DNA of 64,000 nucleotides from Pomacea canaliculata (taxonomy: Eukaryota > Mollusca > Gastropoda > Architaenioglossa > Ampullariidae): positions 20,825,027 to 20,889,026 of the forward strand of contig NC_037593.1 of NCBI RefSeq assembly GCF_003073045.1, read 5' to 3'. Of this stretch, positions 1 to 14,300 are shown in pieces; the first letter of the stretch is position 1, and each line of letters opens with the position of its first letter. The position numbers and the translations under genes are program-made. Under the pieces are notes generated by a model. It was not told the DNA's origin and ran no database searches. It saw only the letters and a list, made by a program, of their open reading frames with translations.

Positions 1-3000
1 TTACAAGTTCGGCGTCTGATAAGAAGCTCACCTTTTCCAAACAAATAACAAGAGGAGGACTACCTGTCAGTGGCTCACCTTGTACATGGCCGAGGCAAGA
101 TAAGTGAGGGCCGAAATCATTCCAGTAGAAACTAATCCTGCCAGTGTGTGCATTCATCTAGTGTATTGTAGATGTAAGAATATGTAAAAGATGATTAAAG
201 AATTATAATATTAGGGATGTATAAAATGATGTTCTAATGTTCCCGACGGCAGACACAAAACGTTTCTGAAAAGGATGAATAAAGATGTTTTGAATTTGTG
301 TTTGAATAATGTAAACTCTAACCACTTACATCACAATGGCCCTCACCGAAATGAGAGCTGTAAACATCATCTATCTAATGCCCGTTGGGATGAAGCACTG
401 CCTAGTCCAAGGAACCGTTGCTCAGTTAGCGACTGACTTTAAAGTTGATGGATATGAAGTCTAGACATTTTATTCACATTCCGCTGGGAAATGCAATCTT
501 TAAAGGAACAGTAATAATCGTCGTCGTCGTCGTCGTCGTTGTGTTCGTCAATAGGAACAATAATGCAGGAGAGTCTCTTATTGTCTTTTTATAAAGGTAG
601 GGGTAGGGCACTTCTGTCTGTAGGTCCTTGGTATTATCCAAGCAAAGCTGTTCTCTATCTGTAGCGGAAACACAGAGACACATGGATATAACCGCCTTTT
701 CTCCGAGTGAGCCAATGAGAGAACGAAAACATTTATCATCGTGATTGCAAACATCCGAGTGCACATTTATCATTATCATCGTCGTCATCATCCATCCATT
801 AACTGGCACCAGCCATTTGTTGTCGTCGTGGGAACTTCGCAAGAAACGGTCATGGTGCGCCATCTTCAGTGGGTTGTACCTAGCAAAGACAACTTGTGTT
901 ACAATGTGCATCTCACAACGAATAAATGAAGCTCACTAATTTCAAAGTAATTGTCTACTCGGGCAGGTCTTCAGTTATCTTTGACTTCGGTATATTGCCT
1001 GTGGAAGCATTGAACACGCTCCAACTTGCTAAGGACTGAGGCGTGTTTGTTCTAACGATCTTCAGTGACAAGCACCACCCCGGGTACAACAGTTCCTCAT
1101 GCTGTCAGGAGCTGGTGTTTGATTGTTTGCACAGAGTGTTTTCACAAATCACAGACAAACTTTGTCGTGGGAGGCGCCGTGAATGTCATCGACTCCATGA
1201 TGGAGACAACTCTTCCTGGCCAGAAGGAAGTGACTGTCGTGATCTGTAACGGACTTCTGAGTTCAGACGTTGACAGAACGACACCCAGGTCCTACAGAAC
1301 ACGTGACTATTGAACACGCACCCGATTGACAGCCGCGGGATATCGGATGCGATGACGTATTCTAGAGGAAAAGCTCCAGCCTCCGGTGGCCTTAGTTACC
1401 AGCCTGGCTATAAATAGCTGACCCCACGAGCGACCCTGCCAGGCGGAGAAACCGTAAAGAAAACGCTCCACCGACTGGAACGGTTGGAGTGTGGGTAGCA
1501 ACGCTGCTGTGTGTGACCCGCTGGACAGGTCACGTCTGCATGAGGTCACGGCGCGTGCCACTGACAACGGTGACGTCACAGGTGTGCGCGCGCCTGTGGT
1601 TGACCTCAGACTCCCCTCTGTGTGTGTGACGTGCGCATGGCAGGTGTGGAGGTGCACGCTGGATGGGGCACTTGGAGGTGGGGGAGGGAAGCGGCCATGC
1701 AGGACGCGTGTTTGGTAAAGTTAACGATGGTGACAATGACGACGTCTACCTGGAGAGATAAGGGAGAAAGAGGTTTAGATGTTATCTGTTGATGAATATA
1801 AGTGTCATCATGTATGTCCAGTCTTAAACTCAGTACAAACCACGATAACAGAGAATAATCGCTCACCTCTAGTCAAACAGTTTTTCCTTGCATGTGATTT
1901 TATCATCATCATCGACAGAGTGCACCACTTGAAGGTGCTAATCACGTGGTTGAAACTAATGCAATTCCTGTGCATGACATAAAGAAGAGACGTTACTAAA
2001 CAAGGCTACCTGTGCCCAGAATACCTGATAAATGGATTAACCCAGAAAAACTGAAGGCTGCATTAGCCTAGAATACCAAACGAATGGACACCCAGAATAT
2101 TCGATGAATGGTTTAACACCGAAAGCCTCGTGAAAACGTCGTTTATAGCTCACCTTGGTGATAAGCTTTGATTGCTTTGATTTTGTGATACTATTACACA
2201 GGTAACACTTGTCAACTCAGCTGCTGCTTTGTTTCTTCACCGACACCACAGTTTGTTGAGGCAGTTGGTGTGGTGTAGTAGTATGGTGAGTTGTATGGAA
2301 ACAGTATGACGAGTTGTATGATAGTTGAATGGCGAGTCGGGCTATGTACATGACCTTCCCTGCAGGTGGACAGATCTGCAAACAGGGAGATAGAGACAGC
2401 TACAGAGACAGAGATCGAGAAAGAAAAACACAGTCTGTCAGGGGATATAATCTGTCGCCTTCGGAAAGACAACTCTTAGGCTAACCAAGCGCTGCCAGCA
2501 CCTTCCGCCTTGAGATCGCGCGGTTGGACCACGAACTAATTTCCCTGGATTGCTGGCAGACGATTTTTTCCCGTAAACTGCTAAAACGAGGCATGAGACA
2601 AGAAAGCTTCCTGTTTATTCCCATTTCAGATAAACTACCAAAACGAGGCATTAGACGACATAGTTTCCGGTTTATTCACATTCTTTGTTTAGTCTCACCG
2701 AGACTCACAACGGAGAACTTCGCAAGAGGCTAAGCGTTGGTCTTGGCAGACAGACAATCCACCTATACACGTCTATGATCGGACCTTTAACCGGCGGCAA
2801 TCCTCAGCGCCGCTACCTGTGACCTCTGTCCTCAATTACTTGTTTTCGTTTTTAAAGAACGCGACACCCGGTGGCCTGATGGGACCGACGTCCGGGTGGC
2901 GTGATCGTTGTCCTCGTGGCGGAGTTCAGTCCTAATCTGTCACACCTCTAAACGCGGTCAACAGCGTGCCCCTTACCCTGCGTACCCGGGGTGCCGTGCA

Positions 3001-6000
3001 CCGTCAGCGGCAACACCGCATAGTCCTCTCGCACGTAATCTACACCCGCTGAAATATTGATACCACTCACCCGTCAACGTCGAGGGTACTGCAGGGTACT
3101 GCAGGGACTCCATTAGTACTAGAATGCCAGGATAAAGGTACAAATGCCCTCTGGCGGTGGTCACGAGGAGACGCCCAGCGCAGCACGTCCTCCCAAGGAG
3201 GAGAGGGGGAGGTGTGTCAGCCGCGAGTTTTTTCCATCGAGCAAAGATATTCAATCTAATCTACTGTCTTTGCATCGAGCTTATCATCAAGGTGGTGACA
3301 GGTCCAACGCAGGTGTCTGGTGTGGTCAAGCGTGTCGGGTCAACAGGCGAGTCAAACGACTGTGACGAGGGCGGGGTGGTGGAGCTGGCTGAGGCGAGAC
3401 GAGGAGGTAGCTGACCCTGGAGGTAGGCGTTGGTCAGCGATCAGGTTAACATCTGTTGTAACTATTAGGTTTCTTTGTACTCAGATGAGTGAAAGCCATC
3501 TAGTAGTAACCGTTTTCAGTACAGACACGGGCTGAAGCAAACAGGTACAGACACCTCCTCTGCGGAATGCTAACGGTTTCTGTTCTGAGTATTTTGTTTA
3601 GAGAGGTGTCACACACTGAGTCACGCAACAATGCCGTTGTTTCATAACATATAGTAGAACTATTTAGTAATAATATGTGTTTATTAGTGATATTTAAACG
3701 TGTCTATCGTCGTTGCTTGTCTACTCACTCTAATTCCCCTTTTCTCTATGTTTTATTATCAATTAGCTTTAGAATTTAACAGTTACATGTGTGTATTTAT
3801 TGTCAGCGTTCAGTTTGATACCCATAAAGAAAAATGTAAAGGAATGTAAGTTATGCCGTATTAAAACTGGTGAAAATATTAGTAATGCATCGTATATTTT
3901 TTTACACCCTACATTTCAGTAATCTACTCACTGGTATGTTGCTAGCGCACGAGTACCTGTAAATATTACCTGTGAGGGCCCTTGCGGATTGATACAATTG
4001 TGTTGGGCTTTTTTTGTTGTAAAAAAGACTTTTCATTTTTGGTAGGTGCCTATACACTTCATCATAATAATGTGTCTAAGCCAATATTTTTATCTCAACA
4101 ATTTAAAAAAGTAATCAGTCTGTAAACTTAACTTTGTGTAAAACGAAGGAATTTAGAAGTGAAAGGCGATGTTGACACCGACAACTAGCATCATCAGACT
4201 AGATATTCAGTATTCAATTTTTTTCTTTCTCTCCGCACTTTTCTCTTTTCTTACCTTCCTATTCACTCTCCTCCTCCTCTCGCTATTTCCTGTCTGAGAT
4301 CATCATTCACTGTACACTAATGTTCAGGCAGAAAACTTTGTTAGAATGTTAGCGATGCTGTGTCGGGACATGAGTGATGCTCTGTCAGAATGTGGCCGAC
4401 ATTGTGTCAAATCATAGGTGATACTGTGTTGTCACAACACAATCTTCAAGTGAGTTTTCAGATGAAACGACCACTCCACACCCTCACCCCCGATCTCGTG
4501 ATAACCCGATGTCTTTTCCTCCTTCCTTGTGGCTTCCCCTGCCTGCACCTTTCCCTCTAAGGTGGGTTTTCTGGGTGGGGGTTGAGGGGTGGATGTCTCA
4601 TAAAACTTATCTCCGTCGGTCGGAGCTTCAACCGTGTGACCTTTGTCCCCATTTTTTTTTTTTTTTCTTCTCTGTTTTCGTCTTTCGATCGCGACACCTG
4701 GTCGCCCGACCGCAGCGATCGTCTGGATCACGTGATCGTCGGTCACCCGTGTTCAGCCAAACATAGCTATCTGTGATCCACGTAAACAAAATCCTAATAA
4801 ATCAACAAATACCATAAAATGACATCAGGCTGTATTTATTATCATTTGGGATTTTTTTTTCAGTCACCATCTTATACTTTGCTGTTCAGTCATCATGTCA
4901 TCAGTAAGTTTCAAAGACACAGTCTCATCTCATCATTTGTGATAACCGTCCCCTAAACCACTTTCTGTCTTTCTTTCCTCATTTACTCCTTGTAACATTT
5001 TGTCTTCCTTTTTAAATCTGTTTTGGCTAGTTTCTTCATCTCTAACACACTTTCGTAGAATTGTTATTTCATTCATTTCATTTCCAGTAAAGTGTTTCTC
5101 TTACTTTCGATATATATATATATACATTTATCTACGAAAGGTTAGGCTGTTGTTTCACAATCACTTCATTAGAATTGAAATCAAGCAATAAAGTATCTTG
5201 GCCGGCAAATCCGAACAGATAGAAGGGATTGTTTAGGACAAAACACAGAACTTGCAGTTGACAGTTTTAAAAAGATTTTCAAAGTACACACGACATTCCG
5301 GTTGACAATGGCGGGCGTTCATCTTGATCTCAAAGTGAGTTGGGCATAATTACTGTATACTCATACTGTATAGTAAAGGTAGTCAGGTAAGGCTGCCTGT
5401 GTGGCAGGGAGGAGGGTGGAGTGCATGAGGCAATAAACTCTCACCTTCAGCAGGATGTATTGTGAAAGGTTCGTCACGACATCAAACTAGGGAATGTCGG
5501 GAAATCGCCATGTTGGTAGTCTTTGTAAACATGCCTCTCTTGCGTGTCTATACGGCTGTTCATTTAGAGATGATATCAAAGGTAAACAGAAGTCAAGGTG
5601 GGGAATTTAAGACATTAACTGAAAGAGGAAGTAGAGAAAGGTTGTGTGAAATCAGCGACAAGTGATCACTTACCGAACATCGTCCACTGGGACATCTTCA
5701 TCTCACCAGTGGTAAGGGAAAAATTATTTATGGATGACTTTTTATGTTATTTTGTTTATTTTGTTTCCTGTTGAATACCTAAATAATATTTATTTTAAAT
5801 TTGAATTTTACAAGTAGATTTCCCTGTGTGAAATCAGGCTCAATGCGCTGTGTTCACAAACTAAACAAATCGACATCAAAGTAAAATACAACATATCACA
5901 CATTTAAAAACGAATGCTCATAAGCTACAATATGAACAGTGAGCAGAAAAGTTTATAGTTATACAAAGTATTTATGGAATAAATAATTTTTGAGGAAAGA

Positions 6001-6560
6001 TAAGATGTGACAAGCTTTAAAGCATCTTTATCCTTTGTTAGGTGCACTTAGTGTAAGAAAAATGACAGGCAAAGGTTGTTCGATGTGTAAGTGGATAATT
6101 ATAGAGTATTATTTTTCATTATGACCAAAATAAATACAAACATTAATTACTTCTGCATAAAAATGTACACGCACAAGTTCACACTATAGATACTTTGGTG
6201 GAAGAGAGGGCAGAGTTGTGTGAAACAGTAAAATCACACCATTTCACACAGCCAGTTATCTAACCTATGATTGTCATCAGAAACTAAAATTCATTATATG
6301 GAACAAAAGAACTGCCAGGAGGAGGTGTGCAATAGCAAGAAAACAATTTGCTAATTTATTTCGGGAAAAGCATAAATTTACTAGAAATAAACTGACAGAT
6401 CTTTGTGTTTTGCTGCTTGAAGGAGCATGAGGTGTCACGTGTCTGCATGAAGTCGGTGACAATGGAATACTCCAGTACACAATAAAAATTACAAAGTCTT
6501 ATCAGTGACATGACACTTATTGTCAAACCTGGGTCTGGCCGTCACAAAATTATTTATTGT
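1..6560. other. Intergenic or intronic DNA, no supported gene
   Basis: No open frame here shows a recognisable domain together with consistent splicing, except the short von Willebrand A-like fragment annotated separately. The interval is AT-rich noncoding sequence with a more GC-rich patch near 2.75-3.45 kb. A two-copy tandem duplication of about 60 bases lies near 2575-2690, each copy carrying the motif AAACGAGGCAT followed by TTCCGGTTTATTC-like sequence. Several exon-like fragments on the minus strand were considered and are listed under rejected items. Confidence 0.5.
938..1165 (+). pseudogene. von Willebrand factor A-like domain fragment, decayed
   Basis: One frame reads like the C-terminal half of a vWA domain. 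A beta-strand motif 'FKVIVYSGRSS' is followed by 'ALNTLQLAKD', then 'GVFVLTIFSDKHHPG', then 'ELVFDCLHRVFSQITDKLC'. Family knowledge: vWA domains run 'KVVIVxTDGRSS...A..LK..GVxVFxIG...VF.V..F..L..I...LC', so order and spacing fit. An in-frame TGA at 1037-1039 falls between the 'AKD' helix and the 'GVFVLTI' strand. A second frame takes over after about 1160 ('FVVGGAVNVIDSMME', open to 1313). No N-terminal MIDAS (DxSxS) motif was found upstream. I read this as a decayed copy or exon remnant of an extracellular-matrix-type gene. A real exon with a sequencing error or an unusual splice is the alternative. Confidence 0.42.
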
Positions 6561-6566
6561 GGGTAT

Positions 6567-6655
6567 AGTCAGTCAGTCAGTCAGTCAGTCAGTCAGCCAG
6601 TCAGTCAGTCAGTCAGTCAGTCAGTCAGTCAGTCAGTCAGTCAGTCAGTCAGTCA
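6567..6655. repeat. (CAGT)n microsatellite
   Basis: About 22 tandem copies of a CAGT tetranucleotide with one interruption (GCCAG). It translates as a meaningless VSQS repeat and is not coding. Confidence 0.95.
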
Positions 6656-9527
6656 AGCAAGCCAGCAAGCAATCACATCTTCCTCTTGAGAGAGATTACA
6701 AATAACAGATTTTTTATTGCTGTCAGTCTAACGCAGACATTGGCCGTTGTTGTCCGGACATAGAAACTTATCAATTATTCATCAGCAGGTGTGGTGTGAT
6801 ACATCGACCCACTGATACCTGAGCACAAATGAAGTTCTTGACAAATATTTTAGGAAGATAATTTGTGTTGTAGGTCGAAAGTTCGATTTTATATCCATGA
6901 TTGGCTTCAGTGAGTCATGACCAAAGATTTTCTGAAGCTTGAAGCATGTGAAATTTTCTTTGATAAGCAATAAAAGTCACAGTACGTCACGGTTGGTATG
7001 GGCGGCGCACCACGTGACCAGCCAGCTGCTAGTTCTAAGCATTGGTAGCTCTCTGCCAACATACAGCAGAGTCGAGACCTTTGCCACATCTTTGTCACAC
7101 CTACGACGAAGACTTCCTTGTAGAATAATCCGGCGATTGGGAAGAAGACCGAGCTCGGAGAGTTTCATGTCCATGCGCGCCCTCGGCGTCCGGAGACATG
7201 TTTGTGAAGACCTTGTACTTGCAGAAGCTGCCTGTGGCTTGGGCTTGAAACGGTGAACCCTTCCAGTAAGGCCAGCGAGCGGAAACAACCTTTTCATCAC
7301 CACGACTAAAGCCTCCAGAACCACCATGAGTCCACCGATGTCTTGCCCAGTGGGAGATGTCTAATCTCGCCGGCAGCTGCTCTTAACTGTTGACTTTCTC
7401 TCGGAAACATGGAAGGTTGTGTAAAAATATGCTTCCGTGGATGGATTGATTGATTCATTCAAGGTACTTCCGACAAACTTTTCTGCTTCTAGGTTGATAC
7501 AATTTTATTACATGTGCCCTGATGTTCAATAGTCCCAGTAGATTGTTGTATAGGTTGCTTACATGATGTTCATCTCTACCAGGTCAGATATGTGTTTCAA
7601 AATTCATTAAATAAGAAACATGACAAACTGAAACTCAAAAATGAATCTCCTATTATCCTGTATTCATTTAAAAGGAATGCATTAATTAAGCTATCATTGG
7701 CGTTTCTCAGCACAATAACTTTGTTTTCAGTATTGAAATCGTCAACGAGGCGTGTGAGGAGCTAGTCGTGCAAAGGTCCCCTGGACTAGAAGGTCCTTGA
7801 TAAGCACTTTCCAGGTTTTTCCTTGTGAATCTCGCAATAACAGTGAATGACAACAGTCAGTGTTACATATTGCTACATCCACACAGCTAGTCTTGTGTTA
7901 GACATTGCCACATCCTTGCTATTCTTGCTGCTATTTCTACTGGACATCCGCGGTGTTAATGGACATTTACCTTTTTATAAATATTTTTCCATCATGGCAA
8001 ATGACTTCTTGTATAAAAATGTTCCGTCGTCTGTGTTTCCAGCTAAGTAAGACTGGTTGGCCACTTTACTTAAAGAGTCGATATCACAGCAAGCTACCCG
8101 TATGTACTTTTGAAACTCAAATCTGTTCATTAAAGTAAGTTCAACATATAGGTCACTGACATCATTAAACACAGTGACCGCTGTTGCCTGTAAAACGCAT
8201 TTACTGATGTGTCCCTGCCTTCTATTCACGCACAGACAATATATACAATATACACAGTAGACAGTTTGTATTTATCGTGTGTGAGGCGTATTTGCATACA
8301 TCTTTATCTTTTGATGCACGCAGAGTCTCATAGATGATATTAATTAGTCATGTTAACATTATCGTGTAAACTCAATGAACGACAGTTGAAATAATCATCG
8401 TCAGCTCACCTCGCCAGGCAGTCATGTCAAGTTCAATCTTTGTGTAAGTTGACATTGACAGCTGTTAAGGCTAATCGCGGTTAACAAACGTGTTTCACAT
8501 TATGGTATTTCATATTAGTGTCCGGACACAGTAGACTGGGATCACTCACACACCTTTAGACAGTCAACATACAACCAACACCTGTCTGTAGGCTTCCCGG
8601 TGTTATAATGAAAGTTGCCCACCTGGATTTATACTGGCTTACTTCCTCTTTTCTTTTTCTGTTCTTTTTTCGGGGCATTTTTATTTTAACTCTTTTCTTT
8701 TTTCTTTTTTTTTTAGTAGTTCTGGTAGTCTCCGCTTTCAGCAGCTGGGTCCGGGGACGATGCTGACGGGGTAGGACCTTCACTTATGATGTGACGTGGT
8801 CATCCACAGTTAGTTTTAACAGTCGACTGCAGTGCAGTGTGGATGTCGCTGGTTCATGAGTGTCTTGGCTCATAGTTACTTCTGTTCTCCTCTACGTAAT
8901 TCCTAATAAATTCAAGAGTATTAGTTCTCTAGATATAATTTTCCTTCCACTTTCATGCCACTCTCAACTGTCTGTCTCCCACACAGTTTTCATAATTTTG
9001 TTTACTGCGAGATACCAGTTTGTTTGCTCACCCAGACGTTAAATAGTTCAAAGTTTCGAAGTAGAATATAAAAAAATAAATAGCAAATAGAGAGTTTACA
9101 AAGGTTATCTTGGTTAGACTTCTTATCTTCTCTTCATCTCACACACGTCAGGTTCGTCTTCTGTCAGCAATGTGGTCTCACTCACTGACATGGTGAACTC
9201 CCTTGACTATAGCTCGCTGTCCATCCTGTCAGTACACACTCACGTGCGCACCTACACTGCATTCCTGACAGTTGAAAATGCTATTTTCTAACGTGCTGTT
9301 GAAATCGTCACAGCGTTTAATGTCAGTGCGCATGACTATATCCAGAGAGCAAGTCTCAATGCGGTTTTTCTTCACTCTGTAAGAGAGAGAAAGGAGGAGG
9401 ACAGACTGAGAAGACACGATAATGACTGTAGGCTACATACTCAAGAAGTTTATTCAAGTGCCTTTGTGTGTGCTCGTGTGTTCATACGTGTATGTATAAT
9501 GCTGTTCAGTGGCGATTAAAGGTGCTT

Positions 9528-9563
9528 CATCATTATCATCATCATCATCATCATCATCATCAT
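9528..9563. repeat. (ATC)n microsatellite
   Basis: About a dozen uninterrupted ATC triplets after an imperfect start (CATCATTATC). Confidence 0.93.
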
Positions 9564-11041
9564 GCTTGTATCGTGGAGGACCCTGTTCATATCATGCTGC
9601 ATGTTGCTGGTGTGCTGTGCTATGTGCACGTGACGCAACACCCAATGAATCATTGTTTCTCATCCCTCGTCAGCAGTCTTTGCATGTTTCCTGCGCCAGG
9701 CTCGGCCCAAACATTGCAGCTCTCGCTGATAACACAGATAGTATTGACAGTCAGGTCACGTGACAGCTTTATCCAACATTAACACAGTCAACTGATGACA
9801 TTTGCACCTGCATCCAACCATTCCGTGCAAGTGACATAACATTAACACATCTTACATACAAAGTCAATCTCGCGTGGCAGGAAATTAAACTTGAATATGC
9901 AATCGTTTGATTCGATAAAACCACACCCGTTACAGCTACCTGTACTCCTTTGATCATGAAAGCAGGTGTTGAACTCACCTACATCTGATCTAGCAAGAAA
10001 GAACAGAGGACATGTCTGATTCCTCTCTCTTTCTCTAGGTTCACTAAAGTTTATTTCTCCTCGTCTCCGTTCCGCTTGAGACGATTTGACTCAAGCGTAT
10101 CATACCTACACTATGTTCAAAATAATATTCTAAGATGCCTCAAGAAGATTCCGTGTGGAGGTTTCTTACCTTCATTAAGGCTCATGTATGGGACTATTCC
10201 GGTACTAGATTTTCCAAAACTGTTTTCTAGCCGCTTCTAGTTCCTGCTTCTTGACGACGGCTGTTGACTGTACTGTATTATACTGTCTGTGATTTGTTAT
10301 ATTGTAGTTGTTATGTCAAATATTTGGATAAGCTGTGTTCAGTAGATGAATGTTGAGGTGGAAGGGTTTTTGTAATACTGTCAGTAGCTCCAACTCTTTT
10401 TAACGGACCATTAGATTGACATATATTGATACTTAATCTGTCCATGTTTGTAGTACAAAGTTTTACCTGATGTACGTTGTCTTTGTGGATGTGGCAGTGG
10501 TTAGGTGTCTCCTGTGATCATAGTGTGTGCCCAGGTGACACAGACCCTTGTTTACATCTCTCTATGTTTTCACACAAACATGATCTCTTCCCGTCTTCAC
10601 ACACGTTACCAGCGGGTGCTGCCACTGTTCAACCCTGCAACTGAAAGATCTGCGGTGGTCATAGCAACGCCATGTCACAGCGGACCTCTCCAACGGCTCT
10701 TAATGAACGAGTGAATCACGCGGACCCACGTGCGCTACGCGAATTCATACGCCGCACAGCAAATCATCCCCCTACCCCACTCTCCCCCCTCAACTCCTTG
10801 CGTCAGACCCTCGTGCAGGTGAGCCTGTTGATAAGAGCGCGCCGCCAGGTAGGCCTGTCATGTACAACGACCGCTCTCTCCCTCTCTCCTTGTAAGCGAT
10901 CGAGGACTCGTGTACCTAAGTGAACAAACATCTACCGTCTCAGGTGTGTCCGGGCATTTATGGGGACCCAGGTGTGTCGAGGTACACCTAGACTCCCAGG
11001 TGTGCAAGCGTACCTCAAGGTTCCTAGATGTGTGATTGTTT

Positions 11042-11163
11042 TTCTGGCGTCCCAGGCGAGTTATGGGTACATCTGGCGTCCCCAGGCGAATTATGGGTAC
11101 ATCTGGCGTTCCTAAGCGAATTATGGGTACATCTGGCGTTCCTAGGCGTGTTATGGGTACACG
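11042..11163. repeat. 30-base minisatellite
   Basis: Four tandem copies of a unit of about 30 bases containing 'TCTGGCGT(T/C)CC' and 'ATTATGGGTACA', with slight variation between copies. A degraded region of related 'CCCAGGTGTG' words lies just upstream (10940-11040). Confidence 0.85.
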
Positions 11164-11308
11164 GGTGTAGTGAGATCAATAGGCGGTGAGCCACAAGTAC
11201 ACAAGTGATTCAGGTCTCGTGACCAGATGGCGAAACCGGAGACAGGAAATCCCTTGCGTCATCGATGTTGTCCATTCGTAATGCGGCCCTCGACCACGTG
11301 CTGTCAAG

Positions 11309-11310
<2 letters not shown>

Positions 11311-11368
<58 letters not shown>
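11311..11368. repeat. (CA)n microsatellite
   Basis: About 28 CA dinucleotides, continuing as imperfect ACACAC-rich sequence to about 11430. Confidence 0.95.
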
Positions 11369-11369
<1 letters not shown>

Positions 11370-14300
11370 AGACACACATGCACACATACACACACGGACA
11401 TAAAAACACACGCGCACACACATACACTATCAGGTCAAAATATGATTAAAAACAAAAGCTTGACAAAACATTTCTAAAATGTTTTTACTTGTAAAGAAAG
11501 TCTAACCTCTCGCCGAAACTGACCAAAAGATTAAAGGCAGGAATGATTTGCATGTTGTATGCGAAGTCGGAAAACGGAAATCACATCTTGCTGTCGGTTG
11601 TTGCTGGTTTTGTAGGGAAAGTGATGTAACCAAAGGTCCTCATCTGTGTGTGTGAACAGTCGAGTTCCTATGAAATTTTCAAGGTGGTTGAAGCTTAACT
11701 ACCTGATAATGAATGCCTAGGGAAACTTCTCTCCTATACCCTCGTTAGCATTACGGTTACTGAGTCTACCCGGACTCACAACTTTGCTGTGTTAGCATTT
11801 CAATTATACAGACAATCAAAAGGCTTTTTAATGACACGTGGACTTTATCCAACTAGTATAGACATTTCTGTCGCGCGTCTGTCGGTCTTCTTCTCTGTCG
11901 TTCGGTTCGTCTATTTCTCAGTCTATTCTTCTCTCTCCTTGGTCGGCTCGTGTCTTCTCTCTCCCGTAGCCTTCTGTTACCTGCTTGTGACGCTGACGAC
12001 TGCTCTGACAATATGAATGTGCTTGCCAGGTGAAAAAAGCCCTCGGACAGCAATATTATAAATATTATAGGATTGGGGAGAATGGAGCAGACGTTCAGTC
12101 GCTTCTCCTTGTCTTGTCAAACGGCAAGTTGAAGGGAGGGGAGGGCACTCGGCGGGCCTGAGTACTTTAGTCGGACTTTGATTTCACCACAGCGGAGCTT
12201 TCTCAACAGTCACATGATATGTCGAGTTATTCACATACCTTCCCCGCTCCCTCCTTGATCCCCAACACACCCTGACAGCACCCATGCAAGGTGTTTTGTA
12301 ATGTATGTTATTGTTGCTCAATGGGGTCACGTGGCGTGACATGTCACTTCCTGGTCCACACCGAGGCCATTAAGACACTTTACACCGGATCGGAGTTGGA
12401 GGTGAGGACTGGCACACAATCAAGTCGGACATAACCAGTTAATCACTGGACCGGAACGCCGGCACGCTCTCCCTGCTGTGCATCTCCGTGTTTACCTGCG
12501 TCTTAAAAATAAACTTTGGAGAAGTCCCCAGACTCTTGCTTGGAACGGGTGTGTTGGTGCACACAGGTCATGTGTGAATGTATAAAGATCAACATCTTGG
12601 TCTATAAAGATTTCACTCAGCAGAGCAACGAGAATAAGACAGCCGCCGGTGTTTGTCTTTCTTTTGTTTTTTAGTGTTTCTTAATCGCGGTGAGCCAGGA
12701 TTTGGCCAGGGAACCGTAGTATACAAGCTCACAGATTATTATAATTAATATCGAGGTATCTTGCAATATTAGTAATGAACTAACAAGCTTTCCCACTAGA
12801 GGTCACGTGGAATAATAGTAATGAGCTAGAGAACCTCCCCACTGGGACGTGAGGACTCAGAAATGCTAGTAATGAACTGGCGACCTTTGTCATTAGCATA
12901 TAGAGGTCATGCAGTAAAATCCACGAACAATGCTCGGCAACCTTGCTGCGACCCGTGGGTACAGCGAGTACCCGAGCTGTATTCCTCCATGTCGTGCAGT
13001 GACTGTGTGGTCAGCACTGCGAGACTGATGCGCATGACAGTTCTGCAAGTGACACACTTGTTGTGAAGCTGCTGCGCATGACACTTCGTCACGTGACGTG
13101 TTGCGAGGGTTGCCCAGCCTGCACATTCTGTTTAACGAGGAGTTTCAAGTAAAAAAAAAAGTACAGACGAAAAAACATCTGCCTTCACTTTTCTCCTGAA
13201 CGTCGGTCTCTGTTTTACATCAGACAGCGTCAGTTCCGATCACGTGATTCTCTAATGGACATCACAGCAGACACTGATGTAGCACAGGGAAAGGAAGAGG
13301 GGCAGAACTGCAATATCTCGTCTTCTCCATCCATTTGCATTGACCATTGGTTACCTAGCCATTATGCCGCCTACCTTGCAGATTTGTAAATGCTCTCTCT
13401 CTCTCTCGGTTTGTGAACGAAAATGTAAAATGCTTTGCTGGGTTGTTTTTTGTTTTTTTTTTTTTCTTTGAGTGGTGTTGCTTGCAGAAGATGCTGGGCC
13501 AGCCTCCGACCAGATTTTCACTTTTGTTTCACAAATCTTAAGATATCAAATTTCTCAACCTTGTTAACCCGTGTAACACGATGTAACCTGTGTGAGTAGG
13601 ACAGAGCCCCGTGTAACGTCCACAGTGTTTGGGTGAGGCAAAGAGTTCCACACAAGAAGGTCGCGCACGCTGTCAGGCTGCATGGCCGGCCGTCAAGTGT
13701 CAGGGTGGAGACGATGTGATGACCACCGACAGTCAGTTCATGGCTGGCTCTGCTACAGTCTATTAGAGTTTCAGGCCACAGGCTGCAGCTCACAACCAAT
13801 GGAAAAAATTCACAAAACATGGAAGTCAACTCACAAAACCGAAACCGAAAGTTACCCGTTACCCTGTCACGGGACAGTCGGCAAACGGGTAGCTGGCTTC
13901 TTTTCTCGTTCTTGCTTCATTCAAAGCAGTCAGTGTGAACCGACCTAGTTACTGATTGCCTCATCACACCCCACCTCAATAACCCACCTGGACAAATCCA
14001 GCTTTATCCTTATTGCTTAGTTTATCAATGATGATGATGACGAATTTTCATACTTTCAACTGATAATTAAGTTCCCTTTTGTAGGGTGTCAAACTGGCTT
14101 CCAGAGTCAAAACGACTCAGAGACAGAAACACAGGTAACCAGAGAATTGTTCATGTTTCATATTTTTCTTTGTTCGATTGTAAAACAATATTTCGACCTT
14201 TTGTTTTGTCCGTTTAAAAATCATTATTAAACCCTTCTCGTAACTGCCACTCCTGATAAGAAACAGTTGGCAGAAGATATCTAACCCTGACTTGGTTTCT

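Noticed and set aside
79-137. Minus-strand exon-like stretch encoding 'LVSTGMISALTYLASAMYK' with donor AAG/gtgagc
   Set aside because: It reads like a membrane helix, but the only nearby upstream candidate (near 330-357) does not match its phase. It could be the edge of a gene to the left; too short to call.
517-540. Short CGT triplet run
   Set aside because: Only about seven units; too short to matter and not coding.
2977-3048. Minus-strand exon-like stretch 'GVDYVREDYAVLPLTVHGTP'
   Set aside because: Splice sites are plausible, but no phase-matched neighbour or domain was found, and a competing donor lies only 22 bases upstream of its acceptor.
5445-5486. Minus-strand exon-like stretch 'FDVVTNLSQYILLK'
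   Set aside because: Forty-two open bases between AG and GT are expected by chance, and the best upstream partner (near 5665-5692) is out of frame.
6977-7327. 116-residue minus-strand frame in a GC-richer patch
   Set aside because: Two other frames are also fairly open here, none shows a recognisable domain, and no consistent splice pattern was found.
10672-10818. ATG-started frame of 49 codons ending at CAG/gtgagc
   Set aside because: Protein-like and with a good donor, but it does not join in frame to the ankyrin gene and no other downstream exon was identified.
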